A stretch of DNA of 64,000 bases from Metellina segmentata (lineage: Eukaryota > Arthropoda > Arachnida > Araneae > Tetragnathidae), in contig OX375877.1 of assembly GCA_947359465.1 (NCBI GenBank), forward strand, positions 54,824,944 to 54,888,943, read 5' to 3'. Below, piece after piece: positions 33,731 to 44,680 of this stretch. A program made the position numbers and the translations under genes. Under the pieces are notes generated by a model. It did no database searches and was not told where the DNA came from. It was given only the letters and a program-made list of their open reading frames with translations. How positions within the stretch are numbered: position 1 is the first letter of the stretch; every line of letters starts with the position of its first letter.

Positions 33731-34305
33731 ATATATTGATGAACAAAAGTATTTGGACAGTGCAGAAATTCGGTGGAGGATCCATCTTAGTGTGAGGTTG
33801 TTTTCCTGGTTTTCACTCGGACCATTGCTTTATGTACCTGGTACCATGAACGCTGACGTGTACCTGGACGTTCTGGATAATTCGGCCTTCTCTACTCTAT
33901 AGCAATACTACGGCGATGATGGTTGTTTCTTCCAACTGGATCGAGCTCCATGTCATTCTGCAAAAAGTGTGCTGGACTCGTTTCCTGAAAATGTAGGGAA
34001 TTTTCTTGAGTGGCCTGTTCAGAGCCCCGATCTTGATCCGATCGAGCACTTGTGGGACATACTGAAGCGATGAGTACGACACCGCCACACACGCCTATCT
34101 TCACAACAACCTCTTCTCACAGTCTTGCAAGAGGCATGGCGAGCTATTCCTCCCCAGACTTACAGAGAACTTGATACAGGAACGTATGCCTCGACGTGTT
34201 TCAGCTGTAATACAAACAAAGGGAGGGCCTACCCGTTACTAAGAATAATAAAGCACTTTTTCAGAAAAACATGCAGTGTCCAAATACTTTTGTCCATATA
34301 GTGTA
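33731..34305 (+). mobile_element. Internally deleted Tc1-like element
   Basis: The right end, read inverted, is CACTATATGGACAAAAGTAT then TTGGACACTG; the left end ATGAACAAAAGTATTTGGAC is its diverged counterpart. Sequence goes straight from the left terminus into the GGGS motif of the transposase, so the N-terminal DNA-binding half and the first catalytic residue are deleted. A fragment of the same family is at 58961-59260. Confidence 0.75.
33765..34240 (+). pseudogene. Tc1-like transposase, C-terminal half
   Basis: Translation gives KFGGGSILV, stop, then in another frame QLDRAPCHSAKSVLDSF, EWPVQSPDLDPIEHLWDILK and, further on, QEAWRAIPPQTYREL and a final CNTNKGRAYPLL. The D of LDRAPCH and the E of PIEHLW are separated by 34 residues, the DD34E spacing of Tc1 elements. 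Frame changes (around 33880 and 34150) and stops (after LV, and after ILKR) show that it is dead. It belongs to a different Tc1 lineage from the element at 42626-44036, judged by ends and sequence. Confidence 0.75.
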
Positions 34306-34789
34306 TAGTAGACAAAATACTTCATTCATTAAGATCTTATCAGTTTTGCTAATGAAGAAATAGCTCGTCAGGTGAGCCACAAGGGGAGTTAACAGTAAAA
34401 TGTGTTTTTAATTGAGATGTTAGTGAGGGCCTATTATGCATTATTCCACCAAGCAATTGGTAGTTTTCCCTGCATAGCTTCAAGATTGTTTTGGCATTAT
34501 TGATAAACAGTAGCATGTGAAGCAAAATTATTTTTCCAATAAACGTGACTACTTTGACATAGGATCTGCTGACAAGACACTGCGACACTATAGCTTTCTG
34601 GAAGTCTGGTGACAATCTTATGGTTGAAGTAACGAAGTTTTCCAAATAAAGTTACTTCATCCCATTGAAATGTGTGTTGGTTAGTATTTACAACCATCTA
34701 CGCTGATTCTCACCTACGTGCTTAATCCCTTTATTTTACATTCTTTTCTTTGTCTATATTAACGAGAGTATACATTCGTAAAGGAGCAT

Positions 34790-35515
34790 AATTTCAACTT
34801 ACAACCTGCAGCTTTCCCTGCGTGACTTCTAATGAATTTTGATTTTTTTTTTAACCAATATAATCTTTTAAAATGATTCTATTATAATAAAATGAGTAAT
34901 TGGAATCTTCAAAAAGAATTTCAGGGAAAGGACCAATATAGATTTTTCAAGGAATTCTTTTCTGAGGAAAGGACCCCAATATAGATTTTCCAAGGAATTC
35001 TTTTCTGAGGAAAGGACCCCCCAATATAGATTTTCCAAGGAATTCTTTTCTGAGGAAAGGACCACAATATAGATTTTCCAAGGAATTCTTTTCTGAGGAA
35101 AGGACCAATATAGATTTTTCAAGGAATTCTTTTCTGAGGAAAGGACCCCAATATAGATTTTCCAAGGAATTCTTTTCTGAAGAAAGGATCAATATGGTCT
35201 TTACAAATATGATTATATTCTACAGAATGAGCATAAATCCGTACAATAGAATTATAGAATATTTCTACAGTATTTATTGTAATTAAATTATCAATAGAAA
35301 CTTTCCAAAGAATTATATTCTAAGAAAAAAACAATACAGCTTTCCAAAGAATTATATTCTAAGGAAAAAACCTATATAGGTTTCCAAAAGATTCTTTGCT
35401 TCGGAATGGCCAATGGAATTCAATGGAATCTTTCAAAGTTCAATGGAATCTTTATAAAGGTTGAAAGACGCTATGGACTCGTTAGAAAGATGTGGTTTTT
35501 AGCCATTAAGTGTTG
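34790..35515 (+). repeat. ~700-bp dispersed repeat, copy 2
   Basis: It starts with CCTGCGTGACTTCTAATGAA and ends with CTATGGACTCGTTAGAAAGA then CATTAAGTG, parallel to copy 1 at 31900-32625. Its middle contains the 43-bp array below. Confidence 0.55.
34916..35195. repeat. 43-44-bp tandem array, ~6 copies
   Basis: Units AATATAGATTTTCCAAGGAA then TTCTTTTCTGAGGAAAGGAC are repeated about six times with small length changes in the C run (GACC, GACCCC, GACCCCCC). Long minus-strand frames through it (84 and 81 codons) are a by-product of the repeat, since every frame reads the same motif in turn. Confidence 0.95.
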
Positions 35516-35519
35516 TGTG

Positions 35520-36825
35520 TGCATATGTGAATGCGTGCTTGTGTGTAAGTGCGTGCATGTCTGAGGTAAAATAAAAGTACCATTAGGTAGCAGCATACAA
35601 TAATGTTATCGGGACTAAATGAAATTTCTTCACAATTGTTGGAGGAGGGGACAACTCAATCTATAAAACCCAAATTAACACTTTGCCCATCATGAGATTT
35701 TCAAGAATCATGAAATTTCTGATAGTGTTGTTTTCACCCCACAACACTCGTAATGACTAATTAACCATATCTATAGGTTGGACGAATCCTGGTATAGTCA
35801 AAACGGATTTGAAGTCATGTTAGGAAGACTGTAGATTGCAGATATAATAACACAGGTCATATAACCGATCGATTGAAGTCACATCCTTTAAACTACAGTT
35901 ACAGTTTTCTGAATTTTAAAGAAAAATGTATTCATGAGGATTTGTCTAGATAATCTGAAACAAATAGTATATATGAGCTTGCTAGCTATTCGGTAAAATT
36001 TTATTTTACTCAAAGAACGTTTAAATAATTATAATTTTCCAAATTCGAGACGCCATACTTCAATAAAACACTGGTATTTTTCATCTGTGTTTACAAATTC
36101 ACATTTAGATTTATTTGATTCGTATGACGATTCTGATTATTTGTGAAGGAGTCTTTCAAAGAAAACACCTCGCTGTAAATTAGAGCTATATAATATATAA
36201 AAAACGTAAATATAATCATAAAATTGAATTAATAAAGATAAATGAAATTAAGTATTGAATATTTATATTATTGGTATCCTGTGTTTGCATTACTTTTTCC
36301 GGTAAATCAGTTCATTTGTTTGATGTAATAATTTTCCATGATATGCAGTGAATTAGTTGCCTTTGAGTCTGCGCTGTTCGTATGTGTTGTATGCTTGCCC
36401 ATTGCGATGTCTGAATTTAAATGTCTTGTAAGGACTTTGAATTACACGTTTATTCACAAGACACAACACTGAGAATAGCTTATCTTCACTGCATGAATAC
36501 AAATACTGTTCAGAAACTCGTTTTACAGACTATTGAATGATCGAAAACTGAAAGAGGACAGAATCGATGACACAGAAAATTTAAATCATAAATCTGATTC
36601 TAATTTAAAGTGCATTAAAATGCATTTAAAATAGAATTTATTTAAGTTATAAACAATATTCAAACAAGGATTAGTGAGAGGCATTTTCAGTGTAAAAAAA
36701 AGGCACAAGCTGTTCTAAGAAGATTCTACCTCTGCTGTCCATATGCTTTGTTGTAATACATATAACGGTCACGTTAGATTGTATTTTATCGCCATTTCCA
36801 AAAACGTTTGGCATTTGATTAAATT
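35520..36825. other. AT-rich stretch, nothing recognised
   Basis: A GT-rich patch occurs at 35508-35570. The phrase at 35730-35770 is shared with 22977-23020. Otherwise no gene or array is visible. Confidence 0.4.
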
Positions 36826-36827
36826 GA

Positions 36828-37310
36828 TGTTGATCATTTAACTATCATATATAAATTCGGAATTTGTCTTTGGAATTTTTATTGGCGAAGTACTAAAACT
36901 GTATGGCAAAACAAGCCATATTATGTTACATTCAAAATACGTACTGGGAACACGTATAGTAACATAAACATAACCATCACCCAAATTTAGCCCAATAGAA
37001 ATGCCTCTCCTGTATTCCTATTATTGGTGTTGATCATTCAGCAATTCGGAATTTATCATTAAGAATCGTTATTGGCGAAGTACTGAAGGTAAGAGTTAAG
37101 GTAATTTGAATTAACGTCGTACTAGTGCAAAGCAATGAACTATTGACGACGGTCCGGGATCGATCCCCTGAGGGCGAAGTACTCAAATCGTATTCGAAAA
37201 GCAAGTCAACTGACATCACGTTCAGAGTTTGCACACTGGAAACACCCGTATTGCTACAGAAACACTACTGTCACCTATACTTAGCTTGACAGAAAATGCC
37301 TCTCTTAGAT
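36828..37310 (+). repeat. Two-copy tandem duplication, one copy carrying a SINE
   Basis: Copy 1 (36828-37015) and copy 2 (37027-37310) share in order TTGATCATT, AATTCGGAATTT, TTATTGGCGAAGTACT, ACTGGGAACACG/ACTGGAAACACC and AGAAATGCCTCTC/AGAAAATGCCTCTC. Copy 2 is longer because a SINE fragment is inserted in it. Confidence 0.75.
37088..37173 (-). mobile_element. SINE fragment with target-site duplication
   Basis: The inverse strand carries GGGATCGATCCCGGACCG, then GTACGACGTTAATTCAAATT, the SINE tail. It is flanked by GCGAAGTACTGAA (37075-37087) and GCGAAGTACTCAA (37174-37186), a 13-base duplication with one mismatch. The sister copy of the duplicated block at 36885 has the uninterrupted GCGAAGTACTAAAACTG. 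Confidence 0.75.
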
Positions 37311-37679
37311 TCGATGTAAAATTAGATACAATTAAATTAAAAATTATAAAGTATAAAAGTTTTTTTATTTATATAGAAAACATCTAAAATAGTTCCAAAT
37401 GCAATACCATGGAATTTATATAAATCACATTCTGACTAAATATGGATTAGTTTATGAAATCGATATTCTACTGTGATCGAAAAGTATACTGAATGCTTCC
37501 TTTAAAATACATATAGTAAATAATATTTATCAAATATATTTACGATTAATATAAGCATGTGTGGAAACAATTAAGAACTTATTTAATTTTATAGTCTGAA
37601 AATAAATTTTGTTTTAATAAGAGAAGAATTTTCACTTCGTTGATTTTCCAAAATGTCGAAAGTAACATCACGAGCAAAG

Positions 37680-38335
37680 AACATACATTAAATATACGTT
37701 TCCACCATGGAATGTCTGCTACAGACACATTTGAAATGGTACAAAAAGATTTAACAGACGACTATTTATCAAAACCAACACTATTTGATTGGCTTGAATC
37801 TTAAAGAAGGAAGAGAATCCATGATAGAGATTTCGCGATATGGTAGACCACTTCGACCAATGATCAATATGTCAATCAGGTCAGAGAATAGATGCTAAAT
37901 GATCGTCGTTTAACAATAAGAGACATTATTGAACAAGTTCCGATATCATTCGCGAAAACAACAAGTCGAAAACGACATGGATTGTGGCGAGATAACGCAT
38001 GGGGTTCGCATCACGACAATACGCCTTCTCACAGTTACATTATTATACGTGAATTTTGACAATCCATTCAACAAATACGGCTTCACAAGCTTCGTGTTCA
38101 CCTGATATGGCTCCGTGATCTTTTCGTATTTCCAGGGGTGAAACTTCCTCTTCGTGGTCATCATTTGGAATTCATTGATGCAATAAAAGAAAATTCGATA
38201 CGAACTCTGAAGGGGTTTCACAAAAACGACTTTGAAGGCATCTTTTGAGGATTGAAAAAAACGCGTTGACAGAAGTGCACTGAAAAGTTGGAGGGGATTA
38301 CTTTGAAGAAGATGTAATAAATTCGGACCAATAAA
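37680..38335 (+). pseudogene. mariner transposase pseudogene with internal deletion
   Basis: Translation of the first part gives IRFHHGMSATDTFEMVQKDL, TDDYLSKPTLFDWLES and, after stops, LNDRRLTIRDIIEQVPISFA: the two helix-turn-helix regions of a mariner transposase, with the usual GKNATET-like and DRRLTVREIA-like patterns. The second part gives HHDNTPSHSYIIIREF, then SPDMAPCDLFVFP, LPLRGHHLEFIDAIKENSI and, near the end, KCTEKLEGDYFEED. The D of DNTPSH and the D of PDMAP... follow the DD34D pattern of mariner. Between the two parts about 100 codons, with the first catalytic D, are missing (junction near 37960). Several stops and frame changes show it is inactive. No clean terminal inverted repeats were found. 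Confidence 0.8.
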
Positions 38336-38339
38336 CTGA

Positions 38340-39990
38340 TACCTTTTCTTTCTTGGCAACATTCCGTGTGGCACTTTTTGATAGCAGTATTACAATGAAA
38401 TATATTCAAATCAGTAACATTACATTGTAAAGTATAAATAAAAGGCACTAGACATAAGCACTTTGTGAACAGTTTGAATTTCGGTAATGAGTATATGCTC
38501 ATAGAAGACAATCCTTTAAGAGCGTTTAATCACTTACCGATGAATAAAACGCGGTCTTTGTGGCAGCAAGAGTTTTTTAAGCTTCAAAAACTGAACAAAA
38601 CCAACTTCTCCATTCAGATATACCAAATCTTTTCTTCGGGGTTTTAGTTCTTCATTACCAGCCTCGGTAAAACTCACTCAACAACCGAATCCTTAAAGAC
38701 ACGGCTAGAAGAAGATAAGGATTCACAAAGGATAGTTTTAAAAAACACACGCAGCAATCCACCGCAATGAGAGAAGCCACAGTGCAGCGTAGAACGTTTT
38801 TTTTTTCTTTAAATCCTCTGAATGCACAGTTGTTCAAAATTCTAATTGCGTCATTTCTAGACAGGAGGAAAAGATTTTTCGAAAAGGTTTTAGGCTCTTT
38901 TAGCGGAAGAAGAGTTTATTCCCATCTGCGGAGGAAGTCATTTTTATTCCAAACAAGGGCAATTACTTCGAATGGTTTCTGTAAGCTTCGAGGTTCATTT
39001 ATTCAAATTCTCGAGTTCAAACTTTCTTTACTTTCCAATTCCTCTTCTTTTATTTATTCTCTGGTCTTCGACACCTGTTTCTCACAGTTTTATAGATTAC
39101 AAATTAAAGAGATCAGTTCATTCAGAGAACTTTCAGTACATTTGCAAGCAAAGTAATGAATTTGAAATTCATTTTTGGTCTAAATCAGGAATGCACTACT
39201 TGTAGACCAAAGGCTACATACTCACTGTAACTCATGATAGGGCATTTAAAGAAAATCCTCATTAATTCAACTATTCACATTAGTTCAGCAACCTAACCGA
39301 AAATTATCTATCATATATTATTTATTTTATTTATCTTTGTCATGCACTGTTAAAAATAAAGATAAATAAAGCATTTAATTTGATGAGTGACTTTGAATTG
39401 ATTTTACAGTTGTTTTAATATTTTGTTCGATTTTTGTAGCAGTCAAATGCAAAATTGATTCTATATTTTCTATACACTCAAGGGTTTCTTTTTTCCAATT
39501 TGTATTAACAAATAGACATGATCATGATGACGTTTTCATTACTAAGAAAAGTTTGTTCACAGATATTATTATATATAGTAAGTGCCGCACCTTACGCCAC
39601 TTTCACTTTGTTCTGCGCATGAGCAATTAAAAAAAATTAAATATCGTGTGATTTATTAAAGTTAAAATAAAAATGCCGAGAAAATGGAAAACATTTTGAT
39701 GTTATGTCATTGAAAATATGTATGATGTGCCCCAGCGTGTTATAGTACTATTCTATAGAATATAATAGAAGTGTTACCACCATAAATACTTACCTAAAAT
39801 TTAAAAGAAGCTTATACTATTTTAATATAAGTTTTATAGTATCCTTTAAGTTGATGTTTCTGAAATTTTGCAATTTTGAGTTGTGTCACTTTTTTTTTGC
39901 CGGGGTGCGATATGTAAATAGTTATATACTTTTAGGATGTTAGAATGAATTTATAGATTCAAAATATTCATCTAATAACATTGTACAGTC
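38340..39990. other. AT-rich stretch, nothing recognised
   Basis: Frames of 60-129 codons (the longest 38767-39156, plus) lack recognisable domains and are rich in F, S and L as expected from AT-rich sequence. None shows splice-site or codon-use support I can judge by eye. Confidence 0.35.
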
Positions 39991-40145
39991 GAGTCCCAAG
40001 CACCTTTAAAACACTGACAGCTGGAAACTTGTGTTTGACACCTCTAAAGGGTGTCTCGAAGAACCAAAGGGGTTTTTTAGAAGGAAGGAGTAGTGACACC
40101 AAATGGAAGGCCTTGTGAGGACGCTTCGCTTGGACGATAGTTTTT
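39990..40145. other. Short complex island, unassigned
   Basis: A 150-bp patch of higher complexity (for example GTGAGGACGCTTCGCTTGGA near 40116) sits in AT-rich DNA, with AATAAA about 70 bp further on. It could be a piece of a processed transcript or terminal exon, but no frame is open across it. Confidence 0.2.
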
Positions 40146-40149
40146 CTGT

Positions 40150-42500
40150 TAATTAATTCTTAAGTTTATATAATCCCGTCTTTGTAAAACCTTTCTGTAG
40201 ATTATAACTTCCATGTAAATAAATCTAATTTTAAGTTATTTAATCAGTTTCAGTTTAATTGACTTCTTTATCATTGAATGCTTCAAAAAATACAGCAAAA
40301 TAGCCACGACGTGCTTATCCGAGCACATTTGAAGGAGGTATGGTAAAAAGTGTTATTAACATACAGACTAAATGTTTCGCATTCTTTTCCTACGGAAATG
40401 TTTTATGTATTCAACTATTTTTCTTTGGAGAAAACCGGAAAGTGCTTATTATGCCTATATTAACTATTTAAAAAATATTACTGAATCAGGTGCAATCAAA
40501 AATCTACAAATTAGACCATTGGCTCATTTCAAAGTTTAACCAATTCAACTAGAACAACCCCGGATAATTCTGCTGGTTTATTACAAATTTAAAAACAATT
40601 CATGTTAAATAAGTGAATAATTTAAGAATTGTTGCTACAATGATTAAAATTTGTATCGAAATTTAATAACATTATCAGTATTTGAAATCTGATACATCAG
40701 TAAACAATTTTAGTACTCATATAGGATGATGCAAAGCAGAAATTCAAGCAACATATTCAAATAGATATAAATTTCTCATAAATACTTCATTCAAATAGTG
40801 ATGTGGTATTATTATTTTAATATTGGAAACATCAAGTTTCGATACATTTGGCACTGACACAATTCCTAGAAATATGCAGTTCTCAATATTTCTATTAAAT
40901 TAAGCGAAGTTACAGCGTTATTGAACACCTTTCAGCCTCCTGCACAAGTGATCCAAAATGGCTGCTCAGAGCACTAAAGAACTTTTCCTTTAAAATAAAT
41001 CCGATGTTATTCGATGGCCTGAAATAACCACACAAGTGAAAAGGAGAGAAAACTGTTTTATTCATTAGCATTAATGCTGACTTAGAACGAAATTTCTATC
41101 TTATCAAAAGAGTTCCGAAACAGCCTACTTATCAATTCTGCTTTGATTCGAATAAAACCTAGTCTTAAAAGAGCCATTTTAATTGGAAAACCACAGTCCA
41201 AGAATAAATTACATTTTCCATTCAAATTTTAATTTTTTTTTGTGATATTTGGAAGGAATCCTTACTTTTACAGTTCCAACGAGTTATTTTTTTCTAGAAA
41301 TAGGCCTAGCGATAAAAATATTCTGTGACTGAGGGACACAGAAATCGAAATAAATAAAAAAAATTAACCCTTTTCGACAGAGTTTTATACATATATTTTT
41401 CTTTTTGTAATTTTCGTTTTCCCTCTTTTAGCAAAAGAGAAACTTGAAACTCGATTTAAGTATCCATGCATATTGATAGAAGCCGATATTTGGAAAGATA
41501 GGGGTTTTGTAATCAATTGGTCGGTTTCCTTTAAACTCTAAAGCTTCCACAAAATATTGCGGTCATAAAAATTTCCCCTCTCCCTTATCCTAGAAAGCGA
41601 TCAAATATTTCGCCAAGATCGTAACTTTTAAATTTTTCTCCGCGCACTCTTGGAAGATATAAAAAATGTTTTCCCCCTTTTCGATTCGAATTTATGTTTA
41701 TAGTGGAGGATATCTAAAAAGTGCTGATACGCAGTCATTTTAAATTCGTGTGGTTTTACTCGAGAAGGTTTTTATGAAACCGCTTTAACTTAAGACTCAG
41801 GAAGACTTCCAAAAACATTAGCGTGGTAATGTGCACAGCGGATTCTTAAATTTCGCCATACTTAAAAAGTTTTTCTACTCCATCAAACTTGTAAGAGTAA
41901 AGATTAGGAAAAATTATCATGCATGAAGCTCATGCAATTTGAATCAAATCCGTCAAATGGATATTCTTTCTCCTTAATATATTCTCGAAACAGGGGCATA
42001 TTAAAGTAACTCATAGCCTCTTTAAAATAGTGGACGGAAGAATTCAGATGGTTGGACGACACCTAATTTGAATCGTTGCTTGTCTTGTGTTTGCGTAACT
42101 TGGTACTAATTGCCTCGATTATCATTTCATTAGGGACCGTTTCTAAAGAAAAGTTGCTTTCGCATTTAATTTCGTACTTTTGTGTAGCAACACAGTAATT
42201 AAAACAAACTGAATAGAGAACGAGATGCTTATTAGGTCAAGTAAAATGGAGATGGTAATAGTGTTTCTTGTGACGGAACGTATTCCCGGTGTGTATTCGG
42301 GATGTAGAAACAATTTATTTTTTTTAATGCGATTTAATAATGTTACGAATAAAACTCCAAAGAATGATTTCCTAATTTTACGTATTATTGGTCAAACTGT
42401 AATATTCGTTGATCAATTTAATTGGATTAAAAGGTCAAAGATCGCCAAAATCGATAAAAGCCGCATTATAAGTAACCCCTATATGAATCATGTGAGCATT
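40150..42500. other. AT-rich stretch, nothing recognised
   Basis: No gene or array was found. A 149-codon frame (42225-42674) begins here and runs into the Helitron and Tc1 ends, so it crosses unrelated elements and is not a gene. Confidence 0.4.
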
Positions 42501-42625
42501 TGGGTAATCTATATAAATAAGAATGTAGTGTGTTTGTACATTGACCCTTCTGATGCCAAATCTGCCTCTTGTGCGTTTGGTGTCTGTCTGTATGTATCTT
42601 ATACACTTCCACGCGGTTTAATATA

Positions 42626-44036
42626 CACTGCTGGCCACCGTAAATGTAACACCCTGAAGGAAGCATGCAAATAATATGAAATTTACAACATGTATTAGCG
42701 GAGGTGATATATGCAAATGATTAGAATTTCAGCGCAGACGCAAATCACGCGCACCTGTGGCGCCACTTCAAAGCGCTATTTAAGGCTTGGAGATTTCGAC
42801 GATTTCAAGTACGGCAATTGTGTTTTCCTTGTGGTTTTTTCAAAAAAAAAAGATCAATTATGCCTTGTAGAAAACAGCGATCATCTTTTGATCAAGTATC
42901 CGAGTTCGACAGAGGAAGGATAGTGGCCTACCGAGATTGTGGATTATCTTTCAGGGAAATCGGTAGTCGTGTTGGACGAAACCAAACAACTGTAATGCGG
43001 ATATGTGATCGTTGGATGCAGGAGGGTACGACGGACCGACGTGTTCGATCGCATCCACCTCAGTGCACCACTTAACGTGATGACAGGCATATTGTGCGTA
43101 TGGCAATGACGGATCGCTCAGCCACATCACGAACCATAGCACAGCACATTCAGTCTGTAAGGCATCATCCATTGTCTGCGCGTACCATTCGATGCCGTTT
43201 ACAGCAGAGTGGTCTGTCCGCAAGACGTCCATTGCTTCGTCTACCCTTGACGCAGAACCACAGACGTCTCCGCCGCCAATAGTGCGATGAAAGAAGGATG
43301 TGGACGGCAGAATGGAATGAAATTGTCTTTACTGACGAGTCACGCTTCTGTCTGCAACACCACGATGGTCGGATTTGAGTCTGGAGACACCGTGGAGAGA
43401 GGATGCTGAACAGCTGCGTTATGCAACGCCACACTGGTCCTGCACCGGGTATTATGGTATGGAGCGGTATTGTATATCACTCTCGCACTCCTCTAGTACG
43501 CATTGCTGGTACTTTAAACAGCCAGCGCTACATCTCCAAGGTGTTGGAGCCAGTTGTCCTTCCTTACCTTCAGGGCTTGCCCACAGCCATATTTCAACAG
43601 GATAATGCGCGACCACACGTGGCACGCATTGTCCAAGGGTTCTTCGACAATCGCCAGATTGAATTGCTTCCCTGGCCAGCTCGCTCTCCGGATCTTTCGC
43701 CGATAGAAAACATGTGGTCCATGGTTGCTCAACAATTGACCCAGATTACATCCCCAGCTGCCACTCCAGATCAACTTTGGCAACGTGTGGAAGCTGTTTG
43801 GTCTGCTGTACCCCAAGAACACATCCAAAGTCTCTTTGAATCAATGCCGAGGCGTGTGGCAGCGGTGATCTTTAACAATGGCGGCTACTCTGGCTACTGA
43901 TTTTGGCAGGAACCACACTTCGCAGAAGTCTATAAATTTAATCATTTGATACTTGGTCAACATGTTAACTACAAAATAAATTTTGTTGTGATATCTCTTG
44001 TATTTCTTGGTGTTGCAATTTGGGTGGCCAGCAGTG
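42626..44036 (+). mobile_element. Near-intact Tc1-like transposon
   Basis: The left end CACTGCTGGCCACCGTAAAT and right end (inverse) CACTGCTGGCCACCCAAATT are inverted repeats whose first 14 bases are identical, with TA at 42624-42625 and 44037-44038. At 1,411 bp it has the normal length for a Tc1 element with one transposase gene. It lies inside a Helitron. Confidence 0.9.
42860..43900 (+). pseudogene. Tc1-like transposase, full length with three nonsense codons
   Basis: Starting at ATG 42860 a single frame can be followed for 346 codons to the stop at 43898-43900, with no frameshift. It is interrupted only by TAA at 43073, TAG at 43280 and TGA at 43376. The N-terminus has paired helix-turn-helix patterns (FDRGRIVAYRDCGLSFREIG, SRVGRNQTTVMRICDRW). 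The catalytic part shows FTDESRF (D about residue 159), FQQDNARPH (D about 248) and SPIENMW (E about 283), the latter two 34 residues apart: a complete DD34E triad. The C-terminus is SMPRRVAAVIFNNGGYSGY. The TAG most likely replaced a W codon and the TGA an R codon. The protein would cut and paste the element at TA sites in the nucleus. The copy is inactive but recently so. Confidence 0.9.
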
Positions 44037-44229
44037 TATTTTCATGGAAATTTGAATACAGTGAGTACTTATCTTCATATAGTGAGTGACATTGATTGTG
44101 AAAGTCTGTCTGTCCGTCTTTCTGTTCTATGTTCGATTTTGTGTTTGTGTAGGCATTACATTAATTTTATTCCAGATATTTTATTGTAATGTGTTTTATT
44201 TTCTACATAATCTATTACTTTAGTGAATG

Positions 44230-44680
44230 CAATATTGAACATTTCGTTATTGTTATATTTAAATGAGTTTCATGGTAAAACACCTGAGTAAGTATAATTA
44301 AATCAATCATAATTTGGTAGTTTGGAAAAATTGGAATGTAGATTAAGTATTACGATTACTTTGATTGCTTTACCAGTACAGCTAAAAAATCAATTATTCT
44401 TTAAAAAAAATTTTCTTATGAAATTTCCGCTATGATACTTATTTTTAATCTTATTTTTGTTTTTTGCGCAATGTAAACAATTTTCGAATATTTGGGACAG
44501 ACAATATTTTTCAACGAACGAGAATGAAATGGTAACTCTTGTTGGTTGATCACGTGCAGTAATATTTTCTGTTTATTTCGCTCTGAATTAATTTCGTATT
44601 TCTAAATTTTGTGCGCTTTTTAGTTGTAAGTTATGGCAACTGCGAGATCAAAAGTTAAAAATGGATTACAAAATAATATC
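44230..44680 (+). repeat. Module shared between Helitrons and a TIR element
   Basis: This part of the Helitron, including TTTTTGCGCAATGTAAACA, GAATATTTGGGACAGACAAT and TTTTTAGTTGTAAGTTATGG with CAACTGCGAGATC, recurs in the Helitrons at 16660-16870 and 30330-30790 (inverted) and, outside any Helitron ends, at 52045-52320 inside a pogo-type TIR element. Here the segment GTAAGTTATGGCAACTGCGA contains an ATG; the other copies have GTG or GCG at that place. Confidence 0.7.

Larger units (their letters stand above)
33581..34392. mobile_element. TTAA-type MITE split by a Tc1 element
   Basis: TTAACCCTACAAGTGGTTTC begins at 33581 and the inverse end GAGCCACAAGGGGAGTTAA finishes at 34392, so TTAA bounds both ends. 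Once the Tc1 insert (33731-34305) is set aside, about 240 bp of MITE remain, matching the 215-bp copy at 21890. This copy gives the best evidence for TTAA-bounded, CCC-starting termini, as in piggyBac-type elements. Confidence 0.65.

Noticed and set aside
34868..35192. Long repetitive minus-strand frames (81 and 84 codons) with LRKEFLEKSI-type repeats
   Set aside because: They are a by-product of a 43-44-bp tandem array; all frames read the same motif in rotation, and the array is part of a dispersed repeat.
37946..38374. 142-codon minus-strand frame
   Set aside because: It is the shadow of the mariner transposase remnant on the opposite strand, whose plus-strand translation shows the family motifs.
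42225..42674. 149-codon plus-strand frame
   Set aside because: It runs from unrelated AT-rich DNA through a Helitron start and into a Tc1 terminus, so it crosses several element boundaries.
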